Under the pieces are notes generated by a model, which was not told where the DNA came from, made no database searches, and saw only the letters and a program-made list of their open reading frames with translations. Positions 21,659 through 34,324 of a DNA stretch of 64,000 nt are shown here, piece after piece (position 1 is the stretch's first letter; each line of letters opens with the position of its first letter). This stretch comes from Medicago truncatula. Lineage: Eukaryota; Streptophyta; Magnoliopsida; Fabales; Fabaceae. The position numbers were made by a program, and so were the translations under genes. The DNA lies in the NCBI RefSeq assembly GCF_003473485.1, contig NC_053043.1:39470576-39534575 (forward strand), given 5' to 3'.

Positions 21659-24600
21659 ATGGACCTTGATGTTGTTGAAATTCCTCCTCCAATTCACCAA
21701 CACCCTCCCAGACTCAAAAAACAGAAAAAACAGGTACTTTCTTTTATTTTTTGAATTTTTCTCTCAAATTCTTATGAGGGTTTTGTTTAGTTTAGTTTTT
21801 TGTTCTTTTTCTCTTGTGGGGTGTCTTCAATCTATTCAAAGTTTTGATTTTTATTAAAATCTTAATCATGGGGTTTTCACTTTTCAATCATGATCATTAT
21901 GTATGCCTCTGATTTTTTCCAATTTCTGCTTTAAAGTTTTGATTTTTATTAAAATCTTATTACTTTTAATCCATGATCATTATTTATGTCCCCTGATTTT
22001 CCAGTTTCTGCTTTAAAGTTATTAACTTTGCTTGTTGCTTCATGCGAGCTTTGTTAGTACTAGAATCGGTTTACCAAGTAAACGTCCTGATTGCAACATT
22101 GCTGGTTTTGGTTATATAGTGGTTTGCTATTTTCTTTTGCTTATGAACAAGAGGGGTGTATAACCCTTTGGACTACGGTTTAGGCAGATCTCAAATCATG
22201 TAGTTGTTTCTTCTTAGGTTGTTATATTATGGGAATCTGGATGGTTTTAAAAACTGATGGGCTGTGATTATGGCTGCAACATTTAGGTTTTTGATGTATG
22301 CAGCCGTGGCCGCAATTGTAGTAGCATCAACCCTAATTAAGGATCATGGCTGCGACTGAAATTTGAAAGTTGAAACCATGGCAATGTTGGGCCCCACATT
22401 TAGAGGGAGAGTAGGGCCGTGTGAGTTGTGGTCCTGTGGAGGCAACTTGGGAGTGGGATAGTTTTTTTGTATCTTCAAGTATAATTTATATGATGTTGTG
22501 TAATGCTTTTGTCCATTTCCGATAGAGTTTAATATTGATGCAGTGTCAACGTAAAAAATATTACACTTTCATGCATACGGTGTTTTTCATCTTCTGATTG
22601 TGATAGGCCATTGGTTATTTGTCATCGTTGATAGGCCTACTTTTCTGTTATTAATATGAAGTTGCAGGTGAAACATATTTAGTCATTGAACTTGGGAAAA
22701 TGTAGAATCAAACTGTTTGTGTGTTGGATAGCGAACTTGAGATTTTGCTGTATGTGAAGTTTTGGATTTGAGATTTTGCTACTGCTCTTACTGCTGGGTG
22801 AGTTTGTGAAAAATAAAGTAAATAAAGAGAAGTTTCTGTTGGTTTATCTAAGTATAGTTTTACAGTTTGAGGATGTTTGTTTTGGTTTTCGAAATAGAAG
22901 GGATTCTTTAAGGAGGTTCCTCTGGTGCCCTTTGTTGTTATGAAGCTATTGGTACCTTTAGAAATAAGGGGTCAATATTTGACCATAAGTTTCATGTTGT
23001 TTTATCTATGTGTTATAAATGTTTCTAAAAGTATATACTTTTTCTCTACCAACAAATAATCATTGTTTGTTACTTTTGCAGTCCATTGTCCTTGATGTGA
23101 TTGACATTGATGATGGTGAGGATGATGATGATGGTGAGGATGATGATTGGTCAAATATCTCGTAAATGTAACAAAGGGAAGGTCACTTGAAGCCATTGAT
23201 GAGGACGTGCTTGGTAAAACCGGAGTTCTCAAATCTTCCAGGCGTAAGAGAGCAGCTGCCCCAGGTTTGACAATCACTGATGAACCCGAAAATGAAACTC
23301 TTAGGAAACTTCGAAGTTTTAAGCAATTTGACACTGTCACTGACACCTCAGACCATTACTTTAATAAAAGTAATTCCTCCATGAAGCAGGTTAGTTTTTT
23401 TTTTAAAAAAAAAAATATATATTTTAAAGGCATACTTTGTTTCAGTTTTAATCTTAATTATACGGATTTACATATATTATTACCTATTTCCTGATCAGAA
23501 TCCAAAGAGTTGGGCTAAAAAAATCCAGGAAGAGTGGAAGATTTTGGAGGAGCATTTTCCGGGCGAGTTTAGTATTCTTGTTGCTAAATAGCTTGTAATA
23601 TTTTCCATGCCATATTACAGATCACATTTACTATCCAATTTACTTTTTCGAGCTGACGGACTTAACCATATGGGTTGTATCCAATCGTTGTTAATTTTTT
23701 CTATCGAGCTCCGTTCATTGCTATTGAAATGGTAGGTCTAGTTCATGTCTTATCGGAAGGAGCTGGACTTGTTTTCTTTATAATACATCCTTATTGAAGA
23801 ATGCCAAATTTTTCATGGGTTGTATTCTCTATAGATACTTGTTTTGACGTTGGAATCAAGAACTTATAGACACTAGTGTGAAACCTGCTTCTGCAAATTG
23901 CTCAACCTGACCATTTCTTTCACTTTTATCTTTAATGCACATCAGATACAATATTTGTGAGAGTCTACGAATCAAGGATGGATCTCATGAGGGCTGTGAT
24001 TATTGGAGCAGAAGGGACTCCTTACCATGATGGTCTTTTCTTTTTTGATGTTTACTTTCCCCCTGGATATCCCAATGGACCCCCCCGGTATGTGGTTGAG
24101 GATACTTTATCTGACTGACGTTATTTTCTAGTTCACTCATTTAAATTCAATTCCGACAAACTGGTCCATTTTTTTTCATGGCAGCAAGTCCACTACCACT
24201 CCGGTGGTCTTCGGCTCAACCCTAATTTGTATGCCTGTGGCAAAGTATGCCTCAGTCTACTTAACACCTGGTCTGGTGACAAAAATCAGATGTGGACTCC
24301 AGGTGTTTCGACAATGCTACAGGTTCTAGTCTCCATACAAATTCTAATCTTGAATGCAAAGCCTTACTTCAATGAACCTGGATGGGCACCTTCAAAGGGC
24401 ACACCGGGCGGTGAAGCTAGTTCCCTGCAGTATAATGAGAATACGTTCATTCTATCGTTGAAGACAATGATGTATATGATTAGAAAGCCTCCAAAGGTTT
24501 GGTTCCACTTTTGGTTCATTTCTTTTATATCTCTGCTAAGTTGGCTTTGCCATGTTACACATGTAGCACTTAGTATTTTTTTTTCTTCCTGCATCTAATA

Positions 24601-25017
24601 TAAGAAGTTTTACACAGACTTTTGATTATATTCAACAATAGCGTTATGCTATAATTTAATTTACACCGTCATTTTGAAGTATTTAAAATCTTTTTCCTTT
24701 CTTGGGGTTCAACAACTGATTTACGTCATTTTTGTTTCAGAATTTCGAAGACCTTGTTGTGGGGCATTTCTACAGCAGAGCACATGATATCCTGAGGTCA
24801 TGTAAAGCATACACGGAAGGTGTTCAAGTTGGTTGTTTGGCCAAAGGCGGAGTTCAAGATGTTGATGAGGGTGAAGGAAAATGCTCAAGATAAATTTAAG
24901 GCTGGTTTAGTTGGACATGTGAATACTCTTGTTAAAGAGTTTAAAAGAATTGAAGTTAAGGACTGTGAGAAATTCACGTCTCTGTCGGTACCATGCAGCA
25001 CCACTGCCAGAAAGTGA
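21659..25017 (+). pseudogene. tandem copy of the UBC25-like gene, exon-fused and frameshifted
   Basis: Exon-by-exon homologue of 14099-18915: 21659-21733, 23082-23389, 23499-23562, 23946-24087, 24185-24496, 24741-25017. The second block fuses the start of old exon 2 to the last part of old exon 3, having lost intron 2 and most of the low-complexity middle. After the acidic run the frame hits TAA within exon 2, and the downstream homology is in another frame. Exon 5 has two extra C in a C-run (24080-24086), and exon 7 one extra A near 24890, each shifting frame. The exon-4 donor is GC instead of GT. The catalytic-cysteine region itself is well preserved, so decay is fairly recent. A short protein from a later ATG is possible, but no complete E2 can be made. 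Confidence 0.88.
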
Positions 25018-25769
25018 CTCGCTTAACTACATGAGTTTGATCTAGGAATGCTATTTTTAAAACCCAATATTGAGACCAAATGATTACTAAAGCCTTATTG
25101 CATCAACTGCATGCAGGTTTTTGTTTTTAACATTTAGTTTGTTAGGACTACATTATGTTTGCTTAGCTTTATCATAATTTCTTTCTTGCTCTAAAAGAAA
25201 GGTAAGCAAATATAGTTTATATTTTTCATCTTCATTAGTAATTACAGAAATTTTATATTATTTTTCACTTTGTTTCCTTTGGATTCAAAAGTTATACAGT
25301 AACCACTACAATCACCACCGAGCGCTGCTATTTAATGCGACCGATTTTTTCATGAACAGCTCACGTAATGTGTTTGGCCAATAAAATTGAGTTTTTAGCG
25401 GAACCATGGTAGGAAGTCCATTAGCCGTATGGCACGCTAATGACGTTTCGCCAATAACATTGTCATTTTCATCTTTGTTAACCACTGTTTTCACCACTGT
25501 CATCGTCTTCAACAATTGCATGTCTGATAACCTTGTGAAGGAATGAGAGAAGGAACAATTAGAGGAAGATGTTGCATATCACTGATGCTATATTGCAGAG
25601 GTTACCAAACAAATATAAAGTTTACACAATCATATGATAGTTAGACATTTTTCTACATGCTTGTCTTATGGTTAAACATTTTTCAGTTTCTTTGTGCTTC
25701 TACTCTATGTTAATTAAACTTTTTAGAACAAATTTAATAATAATTACGAGACCGCTTGCTTATGTTTAA

Positions 25770-27102
25770 GAATTTTTTTTTTTTCTGTCCTAGTTTGTAC
25801 AAAAAAAATACAAAAATGCCCCACTTTTTCGAAAAATTGCGCAAATGCCCTACTTTCTGGTACCCCTCTACTCCCAGTTGCGGGGTACCTAAAAAAAAAA
25901 GTGTACCGCAACCCCCACTTGCGGGGTACTTCTTTTTTCAATTTTTTTAGTACCACGCAAGTGGCACTTGCGTTTTATTTTTTATTTTTTTTTTAATTTT
26001 TTTTTCAATTTTTTTTACTACCACGCAAGTAGCACTTGCGTTTTATTTTTTCTTTTTCTTTTTTATTTTTTTTTTCACTTTTTTTAGTACTGTGTTTTAG
26101 GTTTTGTTTTTTTTTTTTTAATTTTTTTAAATACCCCTCTACTTAGGTTTTGTAGTATAATGGAGACAAAAAAAATATCATGCAATAATTACTCTCTAAT
26201 AATAAAAAACTAATTAAAATTATATAACCAATAAAATACCATCTACAATGATTATAAATGCCCGGCTGTCCCACACCTTCGTCTTCGACGATCTCTTCCG
26301 CGATTTACTTGAGGGTTATGTTGGTCTTCGTCATTATTATTTGTAGTTGATTGTATCTGACTACCATAACCCAGTGACAACGACACGTCGTGTTCCCTTG
26401 TTGGCCATCCCATATCCAGAAATTGTTCATTGGTGTTCAAGGGATATGGGATGGCCAACAAGGGAACACGACGTGTCGTTGTCACTGGGTTATGGTAGTC
26501 AGATACAATCAACTACAAATAATAATGACGAAGACCAACATAACCCTCAAGTAAATCGCGGAAGAGATCGTCGAAGACGAAGGTGTGGGACAGCCGACCA
26601 TTTATAATCATTGTAGATGGTATTTTATTGGTTATATAATTTTAATTAGTTTTTTATTATTAGAGAGTAATTATTGCATGGTATTTTTTTTGTCTCCATT
26701 ATACTACAAAACCTAAGTAGAGGGGTATTTAAAAAAATTAAAAAAAAAAAACAAAACCTAAAACACAGTACTAAAAAAAGTGAAAAAAAAAATTAAAAAA
26801 GAAAAAGAAAAAATAAAACGCAAGTGCTACTTGCGTGGTAGTAAAAAAAATTGAAAAAAAAATTAAAAAAAAAATAAAAAATAAAACGCAAGTGCCACTT
26901 GCGTGGTACTAAAAAAATTGAAAAAAAAAAATTGAAAAAAGAAGTACCCCGCAAGTGGGGGTTGCGGTACACTTTTTTTTTTAGGTACCCCGCAACTGGG
27001 AGTAGAGGGGTACCAGAAAGTAGGGCATTTACGCAATTTTTCGAAAAAGTGGGGCATTTTTGTATTTTTTTGTACAAACTAGGACAGAAAAAAAAAAAAT
27101 TC
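25770..27102. mobile_element. palindromic foldback transposon (Mutator-like), 1333 bp, 9-bp target duplication
   Basis: Two arms of about 650 bases (25770-26417 and 26442-27102) are reverse complements with only a few mismatches, separated by a 24-base loop. The element begins GAATTTTTTT and ends in its complement. It is flanked by the perfect 9-bp direct repeat TATGTTTAA (25761-25769 and 27103-27111). Nine-base duplications and very long terminal inverted repeats point to a Mutator-like (MULE) origin. Each arm holds the same 86-codon open frame (minus 26252-26512, plus 26347-26607) ending RRRRRCGTA(G/D)HL-like, resembling C-terminal tails of plant mobile-domain/MULE-associated proteins (tentative). 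Low-complexity poly-A/T and a repeated 'CGCAAGT(G/A)(C/G)(C/T)ACTTGCG' unit fill the outer arms. Confidence 0.92.
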
Positions 27103-27111
27103 TATGTTTAA

Positions 27112-30100
27112 AAATGTAATTTTTGGATAAATATTTTATTATTCTTTAGAGTTTGAAAATCGTAGGGGTAACTTAATATTTTTCAAGACTTATCTATCAT
27201 GAGGTAATAGTTTGGATTATTCATTTGAAATTATTTTTTTTCTCCGATAATTAAGTGGAAAACCTCTCAGTTTTAAATGAAAAATGAATATTTTTTCCTT
27301 AAATGAATATAGTTTTACGTTAAATAAACATGTAAAAAGTATAAGACGTTCCTTAAAAAAAAAAAAAAAGTACGAGATATATATCACTATTTAGAGTTTT
27401 CCACACAACGTGTGTTCTCCACTCTTTGACTAAATTTTCTCTAGACAAGAATCAATATCAAACACCTATAGTTAGTTTATTATTCTTTAGAGTTTTTCTT
27501 TGGTAAAACAAGGTATCCTTCATACACTGCTACAATAATTAATCTCTTAAAGTAATTGAAATATATTTAAGGGGTTGAAAATAGTAGAGGTTAACTTAAT
27601 ATTTTTCAAATACTTATCTAATGTGAGGTTTAATTGAGTGTGATGTATGTAACACCTATCATTTGTGCTATTTTTGACAACTTAAGGTCTACTTATCAAT
27701 TATCCCCCATTTCTGAAAAAACTTTTCAATTGTTTCTTTTGACTTAATTGTTTATGCGATAATTCAGTGTAAAACTTCCGTTTTCATTGAATCTCATATT
27801 TTATCCGATTCTATTATCATAGGTGGTGATATGCATAACAAACTTAACTAATAAATAAATGAATTACATTTTTTTTTTTTCAATTTCAAGTATTTAAATA
27901 AAAAATAATAATAAATAGTTCTTTAATAGTAACTAATCTTTCTCGAAAAACATATTAACATAAGTAGTGGATATTTAGGCCCTTAATCATTTAATTTGGG
28001 TTCGATCATTAATTAGTGCATATGATTAAAAAAAAAAAAAAACATTTGTTAAGAGATATCAACTTCATATATGTCGAAAAATTTGTTGGATACTCTCTCT
28101 TGACCCGCTAACCGAATTTTCTCTATAGACGATAATTAATATAAAAGATGGATAACTATTTTATTATTATTTAGAGTTTAAAACTAATAAGGTTAACTTA
28201 ATATTTTCAAGACTTGTCTAGTGTACATTTGAACCGAGTGTGATATACACCTATCATAATTATTATTTTTGATAAATTGAGGTCAAATTTTCGATTATCA
28301 TCTATTATAGATCATATGCATCAATTTTTGTTGATTTATTTATCTTTTATAAAATTGATCGGAAAAAGTAATTTAGTATAAAAATAAAATTATCCATTTT
28401 CATTGAATCTCATGTGTTTTCTATGATCCACTTTTTTTGGTTAAGCAGTTTATTTACTAGAATTTATCTTTTGAAGATGAATAACTGAGGTGTTGAGGGT
28501 TCGAACTTTAAGTTATGTATATAATAATGCATTGTTTCTGTCAATAAGCTATGTTTACGGAGACCAGTAAAAAACAACTTTATTATTCACATCACATTTG
28601 AAGTGATTTAGAGTGTGAGAAAAGTTCTTCCCTATCACTATCACCTCTTGGGATAGCCATGGCCTGAATTTCCACTATCCAATAATTCATCTCACAATAT
28701 TCCAAGAAGAAATACCTTAGAAGGTGCACTAATTAACATCTAAGGTCTTCATTGACCGATTCTAGGGATCCCGCCAAATACTTCATTAATGAAGATCATG
28801 ACTTGTTTCCAAGTCTTTGTGGCCATTGACTCCTGGTTTATGATTAAAAGCTCTTGGTTCTTGAACAGAGAAGAGGAAGTGAAATATAGATGAGTAGAGT
28901 GATGAATAAAAGAGGTTGATAATTATTTGAATTCAAATGTAAGTAGGTGGTTACTTCTATATAAATAGATTATAGTAGATATTGGACTAAATAAAAAAAT
29001 ATATACACGAGGGGATTCATATACTCAATACCTTAAATTTTTTGATGAAGATATTATATCTTTTGGTAAAATTATATAATGATTTACCTAGTATACTTCT
29101 TGATATACGTTTGAAAACTCATTAAACTATTGAGATAAACTCATTATATATGTATATATCTTTAAATTTAAAAGATAGTTGATGCTCACATCACGTATTA
29201 TACTATCTGGATATCCATGCTTTACCAAGTTGGGAAAATTCAACTCAAGTTAACAAAACACTTAATATACTTTTTATAATACTCTCTCCTGCTCATTGAA
29301 ATTCAACTCAAGTTATAAAAATGTTTCAAAAGTTTGTTGCTAACATAATTTTAAAGAATAATAATACTAGCAAGACACTATTTAACATACACTTTTTAAC
29401 ACATTTTTTTTATTGATCAAAATTCATATAATCCATCAAAATTTGGAGGTCTGTTTACATAATTTGATGAGTTTCACGTGAATTTTAACCAATAAAAAAA
29501 TGTGTTAAAAATATAAATTGGAGATATGATGTTAGCATTTCTCGATTCTAAAACACATATTATAATTCAAAGAAGTCACTAGCATGGGGTCTATAGGTTT
29601 TCTCTTTGGTCCATTAAACACTCGGAATGATAGTGTGCACAATAATTTTGATTTAGGCACAATTATGTATGTGGGGGAATTCACTTTGTTTCCATTTTAT
29701 ATAAAAAATATGTGCCAAGTCAAAACACATCTAGTCCATATAGATTGGTCATAGGTGATATGCATAACAAACTTATCCAATGGATTAATGCATTTCTTCT
29801 TAAATAAAAAATAATTAAAAACATATATTCTTAAATGATTCTAGTTTTTTGTTGATACAAAGAGAAGGAAGGGCGACTCGAGTCCACATAAAATATCTTC
29901 ACAATCAAACTAATCACGACACGAGGATAATCTAATTTTCATAAAATATCGACCACTATTTTTTAGTCGTAACTCATGTATGAAAATCCGTTAGATGCAC
30001 ATATTGGATCCTCTACTCTTGAAGTAGTTTCCTCTATGCGCAATAATTATTATAAAACATCTGTCATTTGATTAAGGAGCATAAGTCTCTTACCACTTCA

Positions 30101-30362
30101 ATGAAAAATATGTTTGGTCGAGTATAATTTATGTTGATTTGACCGAAACTATATTAAAAAATGATTAATATTGATTCACTCACATAAAAAATGGTGTAAA
30201 AATAGAATATAAAAATTTATAAATAATATTTGATTTGATATTATTATATAGGAATTCTCCAAGAAAACTGTCACTTAACATCAAGTACCTTCTATATAAC
30301 AGGCAATACTGATTCTTGCTTTATTCATCTACCCTTTTTTAATAAACAAGTTCAGAATAGTC
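27112..30362. other. gene-free AT-rich stretch with degenerate direct repeats
   Basis: A sequence around 'TTATTATTCTTTAGAGTTT..GGTTAACTTAATATTTTTCAA' occurs in diverged form near 27135, 27478-27660 and 28155-28260. A linked segment, 'TTTTCATTGAATCTCAT', recurs at 27782 and 28397. 'AGGTG(G)TGATATGCATAACAAACTTA' recurs at 27821 and 29753. These suggest old tandem duplication upstream of the DUF2921 pair. No gene is supported. Confidence 0.5.
29368..29538. mobile_element. possible small MITE upstream of the DUF2921 pair
   Basis: Internal inverted repeat: 'TTTTTAACACATTTTTTTTATTG' (29393 onward) against the complement of 'CAATAAAAAAATGTGTTAAAAA' (29490-29511). The outer ends match only weakly, and no clear target duplication was found. 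Confidence 0.4.
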
Positions 30363-33109
30363 ATGAATTCTCTTCTTTCAAAGTTTTTCTTAGTTTTCAC
30401 TTTCTTCTCCTTCAACCCTTTATTCTCATTAGCCTCAAAATCATCTTACAAAGAATATTGTGCTTCCATCATCCCAGAAACAACTCCAACAACAAAGAAA
30501 TTCAACTCTTTCCCTTTAAGTGATCACAACACAGGTTACTACATAGGAGGTGATAGTATCATCAACATTGATGCTTCTTGGAACAGATTCTCCTTATACT
30601 TTCCACCAAGAAACACATATGCAACTTCACATCCTCACCTTTTCAAAATTGAAGGCACTATATCCTTTACAACCAACAATGATGCTTCATATTATAATCA
30701 TCATCATCATATGGGTTACTTAACCTTCAAGCTTGATGGTTTTTGGTCTCAATCTTCAGGGAATGTTTGCATGGTTGGAAAAAGCAAAGGTGTTTCGAAA
30801 AAAGGTGATTCTCTCAATCTTGATGTTGTTTTTAAACTTAACAATGTCTTCAATTCAATCAATATAACTAGTTTGGTTAGTGGAAGCTTAGAGAGTTTGA
30901 GTTCTGAAAAGGATGATGATGATCATTACTTTGAACCAATTTCTTTAATGATGTTTCCAAAAGCAAATTATAGTTATAGTTTGGATTCTAAAGAAGTTGA
31001 AAACGAGTTCTCTTTTGGTAGCGACGATGATGAGGAGGGTTTATCATTAAACTTTGATTCATTCAGTTTTTGTAAATATCCTCTTTCGAGTGCTATTCGT
31101 AGACTCCAACTAGAGTACACTCATGAGTGCAATTCTACAAAGAATTGCACTCCTATAATTAGTGGAAGTTCCAATCAATTGCCATCACATATGTCTTTGA
31201 AAGGAATTGAGTGTTCTTCAAAAAAGAAGGATAGGATTAGGGTTTTGGGGGAATTTTCGAATAGTTTTGTTTACTATTGGAATAGGAATAATAGCCAAAG
31301 CTTCAATGCCAAAACTATGTTGATAGGGGAAGGATGGTGGGATGAGAAGAAAAATATGTTGTGTGTAGTTCTTTGCCATTTCAATGGTAGCAAATCTACA
31401 TCCTTGGATGGAACTCATGTTGGTGATTGTTCATTAAGATTAAGATTGAGATTCCCCTCAATTTGGTCAATCAAAAACAGTAGTAGCATAGTTGGCCAAA
31501 TTTGGAGTAACAAAAGTGCTAATGATCAAAACTACTTCAAAACGATAACAGTTAGGAAGGATGATGCGAATTATGGTGTGGGGGGTAAAGACTTAAGGTA
31601 TGAATATAGCCAACTTGATAGAGTTAATCAATCATGTCCACCACACAAAGTTATTGAGAACCAAGGGAAAAGGTACCCAGATGCATATTCATATGACATG
31701 AAATTTGATATGTCGATTAGAGAGTCCAAAAAAAAGTAGCTTGGGGCTCTTCGTCTCCCTTATTTGTTGATGATGAGTACGTATCTACATCTTCCGTTTC
31801 CATCTCAAGAAGTGAATTTGATGCTGGAATCTTGAACAACGATAGCTTGTTTAACATTAGCTACAAGATTAGCCTCTCAGCGATGTCTTCTTCGCCTTCT
31901 GACAAGAATTCCTTGTTTAACATGTCTTATTATTCGGTGAAGATTTCGGCAGAAGGAATTTATGATGCAAGATATGGAACCTTGTGTATGATTGGTTGTC
32001 GTGACCTTGTCTCAAACAATGGAACACCAACAGCAAATTCTTTGGACTGTGAGATTCTGATGAAATTTCAGTTCCCTTCTTTAGATACAAAAGATAGAAG
32101 CTACATTAAGGGAAGCATTGAAAGCACGCGCCCAAAATCCGATCCTCTTTACTTCAACAGTTTAGAGGTATCTGCGGTAGCGTATTACATTCAAGAAGTG
32201 AGAAGAAATGTTTGGAGAACGGATATGGAAGTTATCATGGCTCTGATATCTACAACTCTAGCATGTGTTTTCGTCGGATTGCAACTCAACCATGTGAAGA
32301 GAAACCCTAATGTGCTTCCCTTCATCTCAATTTTCATGATGTCGATTCTCACATTTGGTCACATGATACCACTTGTTCTCAATTTCGAAGCACTTCTTGC
32401 TAAAAATCCTAACAACACAACCTATGTTTTAGGAAATGTTGAAAAATGGCTTGAAGTTAATGAAATAAGTGTGAGGCTAATCACCATGGTAGCTTTCTTG
32501 TTGCAATTCCGTCTCCTGCATCTAACTTGGTCATCCAGAAAAACTGACGAAAGCAAAAACAATCACTGGATTGCCGAGCGAAAAGCTTCTTATGTGACCT
32601 TCCCTTTGTATGCTGTCGGATTATTGATTGCATTGCTATTGAAGTTAAAGAAGGATAGAGATTCGGTTACCTCAATGTACCAAGTCTACCGACAACATGA
32701 TCCGTCTTGGGAGAGCATAAAATCTTATGGTGGTTTGGTATTGGATTGCTTTCTTGTGCCACAAGTCATTCTAAACTTGTTTTCAAATATGAATGAGAAT
32801 GTTCTTTCATGCTCATTTTACTTTGGAACTACTTTTGTGAGACTCTTGCCACATGCTTACGATCTTTACAGGGCTCACAATTATGCCGACCAAGATAGTG
32901 ACCTATACTTCTATGCCGATCCAAGCCAAGATTTTTACTCAACTTCTTGGGATATTTTCATTCCTTTGGTAGGTATTGTATTTGCTATCATTATCTACTT
33001 GCAGCAACGTTTTGGTGCTCAATGTGTTCTGCCTCATAGATTCAAAGGATCAAAGGGATATGCAAAGGTTCCTGATTCAGAAGGAGAAGTAGAGACCACC
33101 AACATGTAA
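30363..33109 (+). pseudogene. DUF2921-family membrane protein gene, intronless, split by a shift in an A-run
   Basis: Two open frames, 30363-31739 (458 aa) and 31832-33109 (425 aa), align end to end with the intact 920-residue paralogue at 36460-39210. The break is at a run of eight A (31729-31736), where the first frame meets TAG. The sequence between the two frames still matches the paralogue in the downstream frame. The N-terminal part has a signal peptide and the conserved Cys-containing ectodomain. The second part has the seven or so membrane segments (STTLACVFVGLQL, FGTTFVRLLPHAYDLYR, IIIYLQQRFGAQCVLP). A TATA-like TATATAAC lies at about 30292-30299. A one-base change in a homopolymer is also a typical assembly error, so the gene may be functional in the plant. 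DUF2921 includes the Arabidopsis FLY1/FLY2 pectin regulators, but those carry a RING domain absent here. Confidence 0.85.
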
Positions 33110-34044
33110 ACAAGCCCTTTTCATTGGTTAAGTGCTAATGGCCTAATCATGATGAATCAAAAGTGGTCATTTTCTTAATTAGTTCTGTTTATGTATTTTA
33201 GTTATGAAGTTTTGTTGTTGTAATATTTGTCTTTACAGTGTAAAATTGTTAAGTGTAAAAGACTAGTTCATAGCCTTGTTGCCTGCTAAATTTGAATCTA
33301 ATACAGGAACAGTTTGAGTACTTTTAGTGCATTATATTTTTGTACTAGAGAATCTTAATTTGCATCCTAATAACAGGTTTTTCAATAATATATCAAATTG
33401 TTAAAATTTTCCTAATTGGACTTCATTATTTCATGAATAATTCATGCATAACCTGTTTGTTATATACATAATAAGATTAGAAAAAGTAAGGATAATTTTT
33501 TTTTTTGTTACATGTTTGAAAATTGTAAAGAAAAATTGAGAAAGTAAAACAAACTAACATACATATGTGAGCAAAAGTTATAAAATATACCGACATATTA
33601 ACAAAACAACTATTTAAATATCTGTATGTACAACTCATATGGTAAAATATTGTTACGATCTTATTCTTGTAAGTGCGATGAAAAAAACACATGTAATTTA
33701 AAAAACTTTTGGGAGCAGTGGTTACAAATTTTTAAAATATTCCAAGAACTGTGTTGTAGAGTTATTTTGTTGATAATTTTTCAGATTTATGACTGAACCA
33801 TAATATAATTTGCTACTTCACTCTATCATAAGTCACCCTTGGAAGAAGTATTTGTTGCTTGGTCGTGGTTTTTGGAGTATTGACTTGAGTAGGAGTATAC
33901 CCCACATAGACTTGGAATTCCAAGACTTCCACTACATAGCCATTCATTGTGGGAGTTGAACAAGTCTACGTTCCTATCAGTCTAGGTATAATTTTCTTTT
34001 TGACAAATATCAATCCATGAATATAAAGTGACGTGGATTAGTCT
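33110..34044. other. 3' flank of the first DUF2921 gene and intergenic DNA
   Basis: Contains likely polyadenylation-type A/T-rich sequence after the stop at 33109 and no recognisable gene. The minus-strand frame 33477-33692 is Phe/Tyr-rich, without a domain. Confidence 0.45.
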
Positions 34045-34054
34045 ATAGTCTTGG

Positions 34055-34324
34055 GAGCAATGCTATATATCAAGAAAGATTTTTTCAAGAAAATTTTAAG
34101 AATGACATGGCTGAATAATCACCCTTAGATTTTATCAAGAAATAGTCCTGAAATTAATGTTAACCAATAAAATCTCAGCCTGGCCGGAAATCATGGGGTG
34201 GTGGGTGTTATGTATCTTTTTTTATGAAAGATTAATAAATGAGACTGAAATCTAAAGGTGATTATTGTGCCATATCATTCTTGAATTTTTCTTATAAAAT
34301 CATTCTTGATATCTAGCATTTTCC
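34055..34324. mobile_element. Mutator-type MITE, 270 bp, 10-bp target duplication
   Basis: Imperfect inverted ends about 80 bases long: 'ATGCTATATATCAAGAAAGA' at the left against the complement of 'TCATTCTTGATATCTAGCAT' at the right, continuing to 'ATAATCACC(C/T)TTAGATTT'. The exact direct repeat ATAGTCTTGG flanks it (34045-34054 and 34325-34334). A 9-11-base duplication is the Mutator-like signature. There is no coding capacity. Confidence 0.85.

Noticed and set aside
26252..26607. Two apparently separate 86-codon genes on opposite strands
   Set aside because: They are the same sequence read from the two arms of one palindromic element and overlap across its centre.
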